From NCBI RefSeq assembly GCF_004011695.2, contig NC_082405.1:1922001-1986000 (forward strand): a stretch of 64,000 nucleotides of DNA, read 5' to 3'. The DNA is from Ascochyta rabiei. Its lineage: Eukaryota > Ascomycota > Dothideomycetes > Pleosporales > Didymellaceae. The notes under the pieces were generated by a model that saw only the letters and a list, made by a program, of their open reading frames with translations, ran no database searches and was not told the DNA's origin. Positions 12,030 through 23,439 of the stretch are shown here, one piece after another. How positions within the stretch are numbered: position 1 is the stretch's first letter; every line of letters begins with the position of its first letter. The position numbers and the translations under genes were made by a program.

Positions 12030-12060
12030 GGTGGGCGACGTGAGGTGGGGGTCAGGACGT

Positions 12061-12090
12061 GGGGCGGGGTCGCGGGGCGGGGTCGAGGGG
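12061..12090 (+). promoter_or_regulatory. G-quadruplex motif upstream of the DUF3824 gene
   Basis: Five runs of four G on the plus strand, at 12061-12064, 12066-12069, 12074-12077, 12079-12082 and 12087-12090, with loops of 1, 4, 1 and 4 bases. This meets the standard quadruplex rule with a spare run. It lies 32-61 bases upstream of the ATG at 12029, on the template strand of that gene. Function is inferred only. Confidence 0.75.
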
Positions 12091-12100
12091 AGCGCTCTGT

Positions 12101-12190
12101 TGTGTTGAGATGTGTTGAGATGTGTTGTGATGTGTTGTGATGTGTTGTGATGTGTTGAGATGTGTTGTGATGTGTTGTGATGTGTTGTGA
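12101..12190. repeat. Decamer tandem repeat (tgtgttgtga / tgtgttgaga), nine copies
   Basis: Nine uninterrupted 10-base units; units 1, 2 and 6 are tgtgttgaga and the other six are tgtgttgtga. A degenerate GT-rich tail continues to about 12260. It lies 72 bases upstream of the DUF3824 start codon, in the promoter or 5' UTR. Confidence 0.9.
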
Positions 12191-13595
12191 TGTGTGGTGT
12201 TGCGTGTTGCGTGCTGTGCTGTGTGCTGTGTGCTGTGTACTATGTGTACTGCGTGTACGGCTGACTACTCCTGTCTGGCTCCTGTCGCTGGTAGCGAGTT
12301 CGCTATGATGTCGCAGGCCAGGCTCGTCTGCTCAGCCACTCAGCCGGACGAGCACTTGACAGCGGGCGGAGTGAAGCGGGACCGCGCACTGGTGCCGATC
12401 GCAGTTCGCAGGGATGGGCGAGCGCGCTGATCAACACGCCCACGGGGATGAGGATGCACAGTGTGTTGCTGCAGTCTAGAGGCGCGGTGGGACGGTGAGA
12501 AATAGGGCAGCGCAAACGAAGGGCTGGGCGCAATAAGAGCGGATCAGGCGCAACTTGGAATACAGACATGGTTGTCTTGTGACGTCAGCGATGTAAACTT
12601 GGTAGTCACGACCGTCAACAGTCAACACCCAAACACCCAAACACACCACCAACTTCCATACTTACCAAGCAGACGGATACCGTGGCGAAGCTTCACCATA
12701 CCGACCGTCTGCAACGTGGCGCACGTCTACCTCTTCTAGAAACCATGGCGAACCCTCACCGCACCCTGCGGCCATTGCTCGGGCGCACCTGCAAGAGCCC
12801 CACTGCCCCAGCCACCTCCATGCGAACTGCCCGCTTGGAGCGGAGCCGATCACATGCATGAGTCACCGCGGCAGCACAAGCTCACCGGCCGTCACCCGCC
12901 TGAAGCACAACCACTCTTGCATCGCCCTGCATACGGCGAGCAAGAGCTTCAGTCCGGCTGACAGGCGACTTATGGCGTAACGAGCGAACCTGACATGCTC
13001 TTGCTGCCTGCTGTCCTGTGACGACCATCTTTGCTTTCCACACATGTGCAAGATGGTAAGACGAGAGCGTATTCTGCTGCCCCTGAGGCCGCAGCCTGTC
13101 CCTTTGCAGCGCATGTTGTAGTGCCGAAAGGCCCACATGCAATGAGCCAGTATTCGAGATCAGCACCTCAGGTCTCAAAAAGCCAAACTGTCATGTTGAG
13201 GGAGTCAATGTCTAGGTCCCTGGACCACATCACGAACACATGGGATGTTCTTCCGGTGAGCCAGCAAACTTTGGAAGGCACTTGCCGTTTACAGTGTGCA
13301 GGAAGATGAAAAGAACGCAACGGAACGATTGGACAGGTTTTGGCTGTCCTCACCGGACGAACATGCCAGAGTGAGGTACAAAGTCTCAGCGGGAGTAACC
13401 GGTGCCATGTGTATCGCCGACACAGTACGAAGCACCAATGAAATGCCTGCTCGAACAGGAGCAGTAGACTCGACATGTGATGTAGAACCTAGGCAAGTCT
13501 CTTCTTGTCAGAGAACTACGATGGTCGCAGTAAGAGCACACCTTCATTCTACCTGCTACACAAGCCTCCATACTTTGGCTTCCGTGCTAGTCCCT
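12191..13595. other. Intergenic, no gene supported
   Basis: 1.4 kb between the promoter of the DUF3824 gene and the 3' end of the cysteine-rich surface protein. Short overlapping frames at 12662-13138 and 13031-13476 lack motifs. No structure beyond the GT-rich tail of the decamer array. Confidence 0.5.
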
Positions 13596-14489
13596 TCAAA
13601 TCATCAGAGCTATTACACCTGCAAGGCCTCCAACTGCCCCCACCATTGCCTGCGCAGTCTTCACAGCACCAGCCGTAGACTGCGTGCTAGCCGCTACGTT
13701 TTGCGTTGTCCCTGTTGCTGCCGTGTTGATTCTTGGAACATCACTGCTTGTAGCCGAGCTCACACCAGCTCTTGAAGATGGCGTGGTGCTACTCACATCA
13801 TCATCGTCTTCTGACCTGCTGGATCCCTGCTGTATGGAGGAAGGGCGAAGCAGACCACCACTACTGCTGAGAGCAGTAGTACTAGGTGAACGCACTGAAC
13901 CAGATGCGCTGCCTGACACTCCACTCGGTGTTGCGAGTACCTGTGCCCTTGTGCTTGTTGAGCCGCATACGTAGTGATTGACAATGCCTTCATCGACATT
14001 GCCCCACATTGTCATGCATACACCTGCTGTAGATGCCGTGCATGCCATTGCATAATTGTCGTTGGCACAAGCCGAGTTCTGGAGGCATGAACTGATGGAA
14101 GCTGATCCCACACAGGTAGTAAACAGTTCGCAGTCGGAGCGTACCGTGCCAGTACAACAGCCGAGCCAGGAGAGGCTATTGTCATAAAGGCAGTTGCCCG
14201 CCGAACAAGAGACTGGTGCCTCTGTTGCACAGATTAGCATACAATCGGAGAATTTGTTTCATGCGTGCCTACCGCTATCCCCTTTCAGGTACCCGCATAC
14301 GCCATCGTCTGCTTGTTGGCGGCGGAAAAGCTCGAGCAGGGATGGTGGTCCTCCAGTAGGCCTAGGTGAGCGTCCATATAACTTCAGCTCGGAGGCATCC
14401 TCTGTCGCGGTTGGAGCAGGACCAGGGAAAGCGATGCCGAACGCGGTCGGGCTAAGAGCCAGCAAAACTACAATTGAATAAAAAAACAT
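13596..14489 (-). CDS. Secreted cysteine-rich, Ser/Thr-rich protein with GPI-anchor-like tail
   Basis: Two exons, 14273-14489 and 13596-14221, with a 51-base intron (gtaggc...gcaacag; branch tgctaat), give 280 residues. The joint reads KGDS-E-APVSC. A signal peptide (FFYSIVVLLALSPTAFGIA) is followed by a domain with twelve cysteines starting at CGYLKG and including C-S-A-G-N-C and a CC pair (WLGCC). Then comes a ~100-residue Ser/Thr/Gly linker and a hydrophobic C-terminus (MVGAVGGLAGVIALMI) with small residues before it, as in GPI-anchored cell-wall proteins. The CGY...CC pattern recurs in fungal secreted proteins of unknown function. An upstream in-frame ATG at 14528 would add 13 residues before the hydrophobic core, so 14489 is preferred. 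Wall location is inferred. Confidence 0.8.
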
Positions 14490-15348
14490 GACGCTCGGAT
14501 GGCTTCGACAGATCAGGGGGGTTAACATGAGTTACATCTGCGAAACTGACAGATGTAGAGACACCAACTCTTATACACTTGCTATAAAGCTCGCGTAGCC
14601 ATGTCAACACTCAATCGTTCTACAGCTGAAAATGGACGCACAGGAGAGCCTTCGTTGTCAACCTGTCAGGTCACTCCCACCCTTTGTGGAATCGTGGATC
14701 CACATCACAAGAATTGGAGGCTTGCAGTGCCTTGGCAGGGTGACTTGAAAGGAAAAGAGCACTTCGACGGCATGGCCACTTGACCGAAAGAATCGAACAT
14801 AAGCGACTTGCAAGGCTGCGAGCCTAGTACCGGTGACCAGTTTGAGGATGGGCGCCACGCCGAGCAAAAATACGAAGTGCATTCGAGCAAAGATTCGAGT
14901 AGAGAAGACCCTGGATGCACGGGGGGATTTCGAGGGCTAACAATCTTCCGTGAAGTGCTTCTGTGCTGAAGTTTAGTTTCACGCGACCCAGGCGTACCTA
15001 CATTTCACAAACAGCTCTGCAGATCGAAGAGAAGTTGGTGGGGTTCTTCAGCCTCGTGGTGCACACGGCTCTCATTTCTGGTTTCGGTCCGGACAATGCA
15101 TGAGCTGAAGAGCTTATGTTTAATGTTAGACCGTGGCAGGCCGACTGAACAATCGTATCGGGACGGCATTTCCCGCATTTAGGACTGAGCCAGAATCAAC
15201 CGCGTGTTGGCGCGCTCGAGAGGTCAGCTTGTTGTATCTTTTTGTGCTTGCTTGTCTTTGGTGAAGTTGAGGTCGAAAGACCGGATGACGATGATCTTCC
15301 ACGGCAAGTGCAGCCGCGGCAGTCCCAAAAGTTTGGGAGCTATGATGC
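14490..15348. promoter_or_regulatory. Divergent intergenic region (surface protein / MRM2)
   Basis: 859 bases between the two start codons. It must hold both promoters. No open frame has a recognisable domain and no TATA box or repeat is clear. Confidence 0.5.
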
Positions 15349-16676
15349 ATGCTTAAACTTCACACCTTCCCCATGCTTTCACGACGGATATTTCGGCAGC
15401 TTACAGACAGCGTCCTCCTGGAATCGAGCTTGCTGCCAAAGAGGTCATTTTGTCCTGTCGCAGTATGCGTCTCTTGTTCCTTTGGTGGTCGAGCCACTGC
15501 GCCACGCGCTCGCCATGCATCCTCCTCGTCCACCAGATGGAAGACGCGTCAGGGCAACGACCACTTCGCACGTGAAGCTCGTGTGCAAGGACTGAAGAGC
15601 CGCGCTGCTTTCAAGCTGCTTGAGGTAGTCTGATTGTGATGTAGAATAGCTTCCTTGCTGATGCGCCGTAGCTGAATGAGAAGCACAAGCTGTTTAAGCC
15701 TGGACAAACCGTTGTTGATCTTGTATGCCCAACCATTGAAACCTCAATACTGCGCTGATTAGAACAAGGGCTTTGCACCAGGGTCATGGTCCCAGGTTCG
15801 CGACAGCAACGTCCTTAAGAGTGGTCAACACTAAGCCAGCACAGGTCGCTGTGAATCGCACGACGCCCGATGGAAGAGTAATAGGCATCGACCTGATCCC
15901 GGCACAACCTCCACGAGGCGTATCTACGATACAGGGCAACTTTCTGTCTCCAGCGATCCAAGACGAAGTTCGAGCGTACGTCCGCGATCCCAACCTGGGC
16001 CGACCCCGCAAGCAAACCATCTCAGAGGAGCCGGGTGGCCTTACCGAGGAGCAAATGGACGAGATAGAGCGAGGATACATCGACATCGAAAGACAGGCTC
16101 GTATGGAAGGTGTTGAGATGGAGCAACTGCGGCAGCCAACAGAAGGATCAGAGAGCGTCCCAGATGCCAAGAGGTCTTTGAAGGAGCGAGATGCACGTGA
16201 AGGACGAGTCGTCGATGTGGTGCTTAGTGACATGTCAGAACCCTGGGACCAAGTCGCTGGCCTCTACAAGAAGAGCCTTAGTGACCCGTATTTTAGGATG
16301 ATGAACACCAGCGGCAACCCTTTCAGAGATCACGCAGGCAGCATGGTAAGACGGTGAAGATGATAGAACGAAGTACTCTGCTGATTCTTCAAGGACCTGT
16401 GCATGGCTGCCTTGACGTTCTCGTTCGATACTTTGAAGACGGGTGGGCACTTCTTATGCAAGTTCTATCAAGGATCCGAGGAGAAGGCCTTCGAAACCAA
16501 GCTGAAGCGTTTGTTTGCAAAGGTGTCTCGCGAAAAGCCTGAGTCATCACGCAGCGTAGGTTCCAGTAAACCCTTGCACTCTTCCTACTGACGACTAGCA
16601 GGCGTCAAAGGAGGCGTACTTTGTAGCGTTGCGGCGCAAGGAGACAGTCACAAGAGAGGAGGTTTTCCGTGAATGA
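15349..16676 (+). CDS. MRM2: Mitochondrial large-rRNA 2'-O-uridine methyltransferase (FtsJ/RrmJ family)
   Basis: Six exons: 15349-15624, 15672-15722, 15769-15795, 15845-16345, 16394-16555 and 16602-16676. All five introns are 46-49 bases and phase 0; the product has 363 residues. The N-terminus (MLKLHTFPMLSRRIFRQL) is a basic, amphipathic mitochondrial presequence. The catalytic tetrad K-D-K-E is complete: K83 (GLKSRAAFKL), D247 (VVLSDMSEPWD), K308 (FLCKFYQG) and E343 (SKEAYFVALRRK). The SAM-binding loop VDLGFAPGSWSQ spans exons 2 and 3; exon 3 is only 27 bases. An ~80-residue acidic insert (about 158-240) sits between the SAM fold strands and the DMSEP motif, as in other fungal homologues. 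It should methylate the peptidyl-transferase-loop uridine of mitochondrial 21S rRNA. Start may instead be Met9 (15373). Confidence 0.93.
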
Positions 16677-16980
16677 GCATTGGCTTACGATGAGGAGGAA
16701 GTCCGCTGGATGATCGATGCATACAACTGAAAGCATGATCCCACAAGACTAATTTGACTTGATCTCTGCACATGATAACCGTGATGAACAGTGAGCGATG
16801 TCTTGAGGCGCTGGTTCGTGGAGCAGAGGCTCGTGCGTCGCTTGGCGTGGAAGTCGCGATGCGCTCCCCGTCGAACGCGCCAAAGATGCCGACCTCAGCG
16901 TTCCGAGCATTCGCGTCCGCCCAGCCTTCATCTCTGATATCTGAACCACGCGGCACCGCTGTCGCGTCATCTTGACCAAC
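16677..16980. other. Intergenic between MRM2 and ssr4
   Basis: 304 bases in tandem orientation; holds the MRM2 3' end and the ssr4 promoter. No motif recognised. Confidence 0.5.
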
Positions 16981-19113
16981 ATGTACGGAATGAATCAGGC
17001 GTACAACGCCGGCGGCGGTGACCCCAGCGCGCAGGTGCCAAACCACCTTGTGAGTGCGCCGGCTGCAGCTCCTGGGAAGCTCAACTATAACTAACAGTAC
17101 AGCTTGCCCACGTGCATTTGGTGTCTTCGTATCGATTCCCCGTCCTGCCCCAGCTGCGACCAGAGCAAGCCGTCGAGTATCTCATCAAAGGACCGCAGAT
17201 CGTGCGCGACACCTCCCCCGTCGCCTGGACGTACTTCGCAAGCCCTCCCCAGGATGGCACCGTTGTCCTCACGTGGCAGCCGCCGCGCATGGGAACACAC
17301 TTTGCCTCTGACGGCATGGTGTGGGCCGACCCCGAGTCCGCCTTTGACATGCCTGTCCGCGGCTACGTATGCGCCCACACAGCTTGCGGCGACGGGGAGC
17401 TTGACTGACCTTTGGTAGACGCTGCAAGTGCTTGTGCACAGCACGGGCTACCACTATCCTCACGAGCCCTTCGCCATGCATTCTCGATTTCGTTACAGAC
17501 TCACCGCAGGGCCAGGCACTATCGACCCCAACCTATGGCTCGTCCACTACAAGCCAGCAGAGCAGCAAAACAGACTTGCTGCCGGTCAGATCCCCGTACC
17601 ACGAGAAACACAGGCCACGTTGCAGATGCGCGCCCAGCTGCAGGCTGCAGGGCCTCTCATGCGCAAGGAGTTCATGCTGCACGATGCGTCCAACTGGCCC
17701 AAGGTCGAATTCGGACAGCAAGCGGCCATGCGACCGCAACAGCAGCCATACTACAACCCCATGCAGCCAGGGCGACCCTATGTAGCGCAGCCTCCGCCAG
17801 CGAAGCGCATGCGTGGTGCCACTCCTGCGCAGCCCCGCCCGCAGGTCTCCGGGGCAGTGCTTCCAGACACCTCCCTGGAAGACGAGGAGAATGCCACGCA
17901 GGACGCCTTTGATTTCCTGACGCCTCGCGAAATAAGCCTGTCGCGATACAAGCAACATCACGAGTGGACGGAGGAAATATTCTCATCACCTTACGCGGTG
18001 GGGAGTATTGCGCCCATCGACCTTGGCCTGGGACTCATGGGCGAGCTTGCTCCTCTGACAGCCGACATCTTGGATGCTGCGGGGGCCGAGAATCCGGATA
18101 CTGCCAAGGAAAACTACAGGATCAAGGACTACTACAAACTGAACCCTGAGAAGCTTAAGGATTTTGAGAAGCGAGTGGCCGAGTACACAGAGAGCGAACA
18201 AGCCGAGATTGAAAAGATGAAGGCTGATCATGCACGCAAGATGGCGCAGTTGAAGCGAACTAGAACGTACATCAAGGCTGAGAGGAGGCTACGCGATCTG
18301 TCACGCTCCGCGGCGAACGAAGAGGAAGGCACCGATCCCTCAGATGGCGTGGTTCAAGACTTGGAGAAATCGTTAGGAGTTACGTTCGATGCGAAAAAGT
18401 CAGTCGTGTGTGTGGACAAGGGAGGGTACATCGAAGTGCAACAGCCTCCTCCTCAGAAGGCGCAAGTCAATGGCAATGGACCACAATCACAATCCAACGG
18501 TGCGTCGAACGGTTCCAACAACGATGCATCCGATTTCGACAACACCGCCGCAAGCCTACTCGATCAGTACGGAACTGGATCCTTGTCGGGAACACCCGGA
18601 AACATCTCAATACCCCGCATGTCGCAACCTCCCAGTCAATCCCAATCAGCCATCGGTACGCCTAGTCTACTGAGTGGAAATGCCGCACAGCAATCTGCAT
18701 TCGATCAACAAACACCGAATCTCGATGCAGATGCCGGCAATGACCTGCTGGATCTAGATGTCGAGATGTCCGGCATGGCGAACGCAGATGAGAAGGCGGG
18801 CGAAGATTGGCTTGTAGCGAACGACCAAGCAGGCAGCGCACAGCAGTCCGGCAGTAACCCCCAAACCGCCACGAACATGAACACGGCGACGAATGATCAG
18901 ACCACTTTGGGTCAGTCTACTGTAGATGCTGACGCAGGAAGTATGTTCGACAGTGTGCCTGACTTTAGCAACTTTGATGGCATTGATTCTGCGGGTGATG
19001 CTCTGGCGGACTTTGGACAGGACGATAACATGGGTCTTGGCGACCTTGTGGATGACTCGGCGTTCGGTGACGCTTTCCACGAGGAGATGGGCGGTGATGG
19101 GCACAACGCATGA
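16981..19113 (+). CDS. ssr4: SWI/SNF and RSC complex subunit Ssr4 (DUF1750)
   Basis: Three exons, 16981-17049, 17103-17366 and 17419-19113, all joined in phase 0 (introns 53 and 52 bases), give 675 residues. The N-terminal domain has the family signature HLVSSYRFPVLPQL, AVEYLIKGPQIVRDTSPVAW, GTVVLTWQPP, FASDGMVWADPE and WLVHYKPAE. After it come a Gln/Pro-rich linker, a motif TPREISLSRYKQHHEWTEEI, a charged coiled-coil segment (about DFEKRVAEYTESEQAEIEKMKADHARKM in parts) and a long low-complexity Asn/Ser/Asp C-terminus ending in acidic repeats. In fission yeast Ssr4 is a shared subunit of the two ATP-dependent nucleosome remodellers, so a nuclear chromatin role is expected. The match covers the whole N-terminal domain; the tail is poorly conserved in general. 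Confidence 0.88.
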
Positions 19114-20346
19114 GTTTCTTGGGTATCTACAAGGGCGGCAAATGATACCAACGACTAGTTGCTTCGATCTTTGTGTAAATCGGCGAACGGAGACTTGGGA
19201 TTTCATTACAGGCGTACGAGGGGCCGCGTTGGACTTTCAACCCCTTTTGTGTTTGTACAAGTACGAAGATGAGAATGTCAAGGGTTCGGACGAGCGCAGT
19301 GTTGGCGCCGTCAAGCATGTCTACGACAATCTTCACTAGCCATAGTCTCAGCTACATGCCGAGGCGTCCCTTGGACAGGTATCTGGATCTCAGTGCGGCA
19401 TTTCAATGCATCTGTGTCTTGCAGTGCAATCAAATCCCGGTTAAGATGCATGTTGTACAATCCCAGAGGCTGAAGGAGCAAGCGTCCTGGTGCAACGATA
19501 CGAGCCAATTAGGGACTGGTAAGGCTGAAGCTTCATTCATTGTACGACCTCGTTCCTGCCCATTGCTAGCCTCAACCTTGAACCGTAACGGGACATGCAG
19601 CCAGCCACGCCCTCGTCGAGACGGGCAGATAAGACCTAATGCCGTCGCTGGCTACACATGATCGCACAGCTACACTTCCCAGCAAGGCAAGACACTACAG
19701 CATCGCCCGTTCCGTCACGCTGGCTCAAATGGCTGTCTGCATCGGGAACTCACGCATCCAACACGTCTCTTCCACGGTGCACTCGGTGCGGAGGAGGGGA
19801 ACGGACGTTGCGCCATTGCCCATCACGTCAGACTTGCACGGACGACTAGTTCGTCTCCTGACCTTCCCATGGCCACGCATCGACGTAGGGGGGAGGGGGC
19901 ATTCGTCATTCCATGCCAGCCGTCTACGGGGAAGCGATGGATGTGGTGGTCACCGAACGCCCACGAGCGCGTCGCGCTCACAGACAAGGTCGAGTTGAGA
20001 AACGCGCCCTCTGCAGTGCACCTTGCGCCGTGGATCACTACGACGCCTGCGGTGACACGAGTTGAGACAATCCGTGTCCGTGTCAACGTGAACGTATCGC
20101 TCTTCAGACCCAGGATCGTGTTTTCTTCGGGATTCGAGAAACAGCCCATGTGGTACGTAGGGCACGTTTACACACTGTGTGATGTCCTCTTTCGAGAGCC
20201 TGTGCATCGGAGAGTTTCCTTTTATTCCTTTCGGTAGCCCTGCAGTGATCTTGGGACGACTACACAAAGCTTCTTGACCAGCCCTTTTGCTTATTGGCTT
20301 CAAACCGTACCACTTGCCGGACTTGACAGCGTCGAGGTAGATCGGT
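19114..20346. other. Intergenic, no gene supported
   Basis: 1.2 kb between ssr4 and the tyrosinase gene in tandem orientation. Frames of 60-135 codons on both strands overlap each other and lack motifs. Presumably the tyrosinase promoter. Confidence 0.5.
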
Positions 20347-22562
20347 ATGGCTATCATCGCGTTCGCTCAAGCATTCCAGTTACTGCTTGTGATTGGCCTG
20401 CTCTGCTCCTTGACAGACTCCAAGACTCTAGTTTCGCATCCAAGGCGGCATGCTGTAACGAGCATACAGACTCTGTCACGGCGGCAAAATGCTACCGCTG
20501 ATTTCTACCCGATCCTAGGTGTCGTTGGATTAGGCATCAATACCACATATGCTCGATTGGAGATCCGTGAGCTACAGCGGAAACCAGACTTGTTCAACGT
20601 CTACCTACTTGGTCTTCAGCGCTGGCAAAACACCAGCCAGGATGATAAGCTCTCCTACTTCCAAGTCGCTGGTATGTCCGGGGTGGAGCAAAGTGCACTC
20701 AGACGACCACTGACCATCATCAGGTATTCACGGTCGGCCTTTCTCGCCCTGGGATGGAGTCCCTGGCCGCACACAGCCTCCTGAGGGCTACAAGGAGGGT
20801 TATTGCCACCATAGCAGTAATCTCTTCCCGACTTGGCATCGACCTTTCCTGGCTCTGGTCGAGGTGAGCTGACCATACCAGGGTCTGTCTGACGATCATC
20901 TGGCTCATGGCAACAGGAACGCGTCCACCATCATGCCAGTGAAGTCATTGCCGAGTTTCCTGAGGGAGATCTGAAAACGCGCATGACTTCTGCATTACCA
21001 GCACTCAGATTACCGTATTGGGACGCAGCTGCTGTACCCCCAATCGGCACAGGATCGTATCCTTGTAAGCGCACACTCTACTCGGAGAGTCGAAGCAAAA
21101 CAACTGAACGAAACAGGGAGTGTGCAGAGAAAGACAATCGAGGTCGAACTGCCGGATGGAAGTGGTTCAGTAAAGACAACGATATCTAACCCCCTTTACT
21201 CGTACACTTTCCATCCGCTCCCAGGCAAGGATATGTTCGTAAGTCACATGACAGGTACTCAAGACGCGAATGCTGAAGTCCAAAGGGAAAACTGCCTTGG
21301 ACACAGTGGCACACGACGATTCGTTATCCGTCGGATCGCACTGCTGCCGCGCAAAGCCAGGACTCGAAGATTGCGTCGCAGCTGGATCTGAACTTGGTAA
21401 ATCTCCGGCAGCGAACATACCAGATGATGGCCATGCAGAAGGACTACCACAACATCAGCAACAACATGGTTTCCCTTGGCGGCGTGCTTGACAGTCTCGA
21501 ATCCGTTCACGATACAATACACAATACAGTAGGTAGCTCAGGGCCAGGCCATATGACGAATGCCGCCTACTCAGCCTTCGATCCGATCTTCTGGCTGTTA
21601 CACGCGAATGTTGACCGTATGACTACGATCTGGCAAGCGCTGAACCCTGATAGCTGGGTGACGAACCACTCGAATCCTACGGCGACATTCACGTCCGAAG
21701 CTGGAGCCTACGCAGACGAAAACACGCCTCTGCATCCTTTCCACCGCAATCAAGCAGGGGACTTTTGGACGTCGGCCAGTGTCAGAGACCACACCATCTT
21801 CGGCTACACATATCCGGAGCTCATTGGGTTGTCCGGGAATGTCACGCTCGTGAGGAGAGTCAACCAGTTGTACGGTGACAACGCAACTTCGCAGTTCTCG
21901 TGGAAGATAGGCGATGGCGCGCCTCTGCCAGCTCCGGGCACTGAATACCTACACCATGAACGCCGCTCCGTCAGCAGTCCGCAGAGAGGGAAATACCAAC
22001 ACCAGTACTTTGCCAACATCCGCGTGCAGAAGTCGGAGTCAGAGGGCGGCTTCAAGGTGTTTGTGTTTGTGGGACCTACGCTTGTGTCCAACACTGGGTC
22101 AACATACGATGCAACCGCATGGATGCGAGACCCTAGCTTTGTAGGCTTCACGGGGTTCCAGAGCACAAACGGACGCGGCGGTGGCTACCTTGTCAACGCA
22201 GCTATAAAACATGATGCCAATGGTGTGGTAGCGTTGACGAGGGCGCTGGAAGATCGTGTGTGGACAGAGCAGTTATCAAGTCTTGACGAGGATGCCGTGG
22301 GGCAGTATCTGCACGACAATATGAGCTGGAGGATCACAACGGTACGTTGAAGGTCTTGCTCGCTCTTCCGATGGGACTGACACTCGTCTAGGCTGAGCAC
22401 CGAATCATCGCACCAGAGGATACACCTGGATTCGAGATTGACGTGTCGTATGCAAGGATCAAGCCTCCGACGGCTGACTCGTTTCCTGAGATGCAAGACG
22501 GTGGCTATAAGCATCTGGTGCGAGCTACGAGTGGAAGGGCGGGAGGGGTTCAGGACGGTTGA
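20347..22562 (+). CDS. Secreted tyrosinase (type-3 copper monooxygenase)
   Basis: Six exons: 20347-20671, 20724-20863, 20917-21064, 21117-21238, 21286-22341 and 22392-22562 (introns 47-53 bases), giving 653 residues. A signal peptide ([16 protein letters not shown]) leads. Copper site A: H111 ([12 protein letters not shown]), H137/H138 (GYCHHS) and H147 ([13 protein letters not shown]). Copper site B: H320 and H324 (HDTIHNTVG) and H351 ([14 protein letters not shown]). Tyr/Trp landmarks (RLPYWDAA) are present. It should oxidise monophenols or diphenols to quinones, for pigment or phenol cross-linking outside the cell. Every copper ligand I can place is intact. The exon 4/5 join skips three closer AG sites because only the AG at 21284-21285 restores the family sequence ([17 protein letters not shown]). 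No cluster of melanin genes surrounds it. Confidence 0.92.
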
Positions 22563-23004
22563 TGTGGAGTGGTAAAGCACAGGACTTGGGTTGGGTGTCG
22601 CTGGCGTTTGATTGGCGTTCTTTCCCGGCTGGGTCGTGACGAAGTCTGTCCTGCTATTTTGGTCCGTTCTAGAAGGCTACTGCCATGGCAATGACCACCA
22701 CAGCATTGAGCGCTCCCGTCCCTATGCGTGCGCCTGATCATCAACGCTCCGCTCCGCACTCACCGGCGTTCGATCGCCTCATCGCGCCGTGAGTGAACGG
22801 GTCGTTGTCTGCGCCTCGTCGAACGCGTGTCGTGAAACATGAGGTTGCACAGTTGAGTGGCGAGGGTCACGCTGTGTAGCACCGGAGGACACGATGAACG
22901 GCTGCACCCGTAGTGCCACAGTACAACCTCACCGCTAGTCATATAGACGCGATGTGCTGTGCATGAAAGCGACGTAAAAGACAAAGTAGTAGCGCAGCGT
23001 CGAC

Positions 23005-23040
23005 ACAGCCACAGCCACAGCCACAGCCACAGCCACAGCC
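23005..23040. repeat. Hexanucleotide repeat (acagcc)6
   Basis: Six perfect copies, 88 bases upstream of the MITE-like element. Confidence 0.9.
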
Positions 23041-23127
23041 ACCCACATGCCTGGCACGTTTAGCGGCAAGAGGGCGGGCTCAGTCGCTCGAAATAGAACA
23101 GGGTAACAGAACAGGGTGACGGAACAG

Positions 23128-23439
23128 CGAGGATACACTTGAGCTGACCAACGCTAAAGCTGACCTTACCACCAACTTACCAACTTAGTCCAAGCAACAC
23201 GCAAGAACACCAAAATTAAAATCCTTGCAGCTGCTGCACTCTATAATGATAAGATGTAATAGATTTTAGATAACCCTAACCTTGAACTAAGTCTAACTCT
23301 AAGATTTTGTTGTAAATATTATCCTAACATGTTTATATCATCTTCTGAATAGGTTTAGAAGATAAAGCCTAGCGTTGGTCAGGTGGAGCTGCCAAGGCAA
23401 GGTTGAGCTTTTAGCGTTGGTCAGCTCAAGCGTGTCCTG
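23128..23439. mobile_element. MITE-like non-autonomous element with terminal inverted repeats
   Basis: The left end (23128 onward) and the reverse complement of the right end (back from 23439) match over about 38 bases with a perfect 20-base core that includes gagctgaccaacgct. The ends read c(g)aggatac / caggacac. A further copy of the ctgaccaacgct motif lies inside the right end (about 23379-23392). The core is AT-rich, has no ORF and differs sharply in composition from its GC-rich surroundings. An 8-base direct repeat cggaacag flanks it (23120-23127 and 23440-23447), the size that hAT transposases make, but 'gaacag' also recurs nearby at 23095-23125, which weakens this point. Confidence 0.6.
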
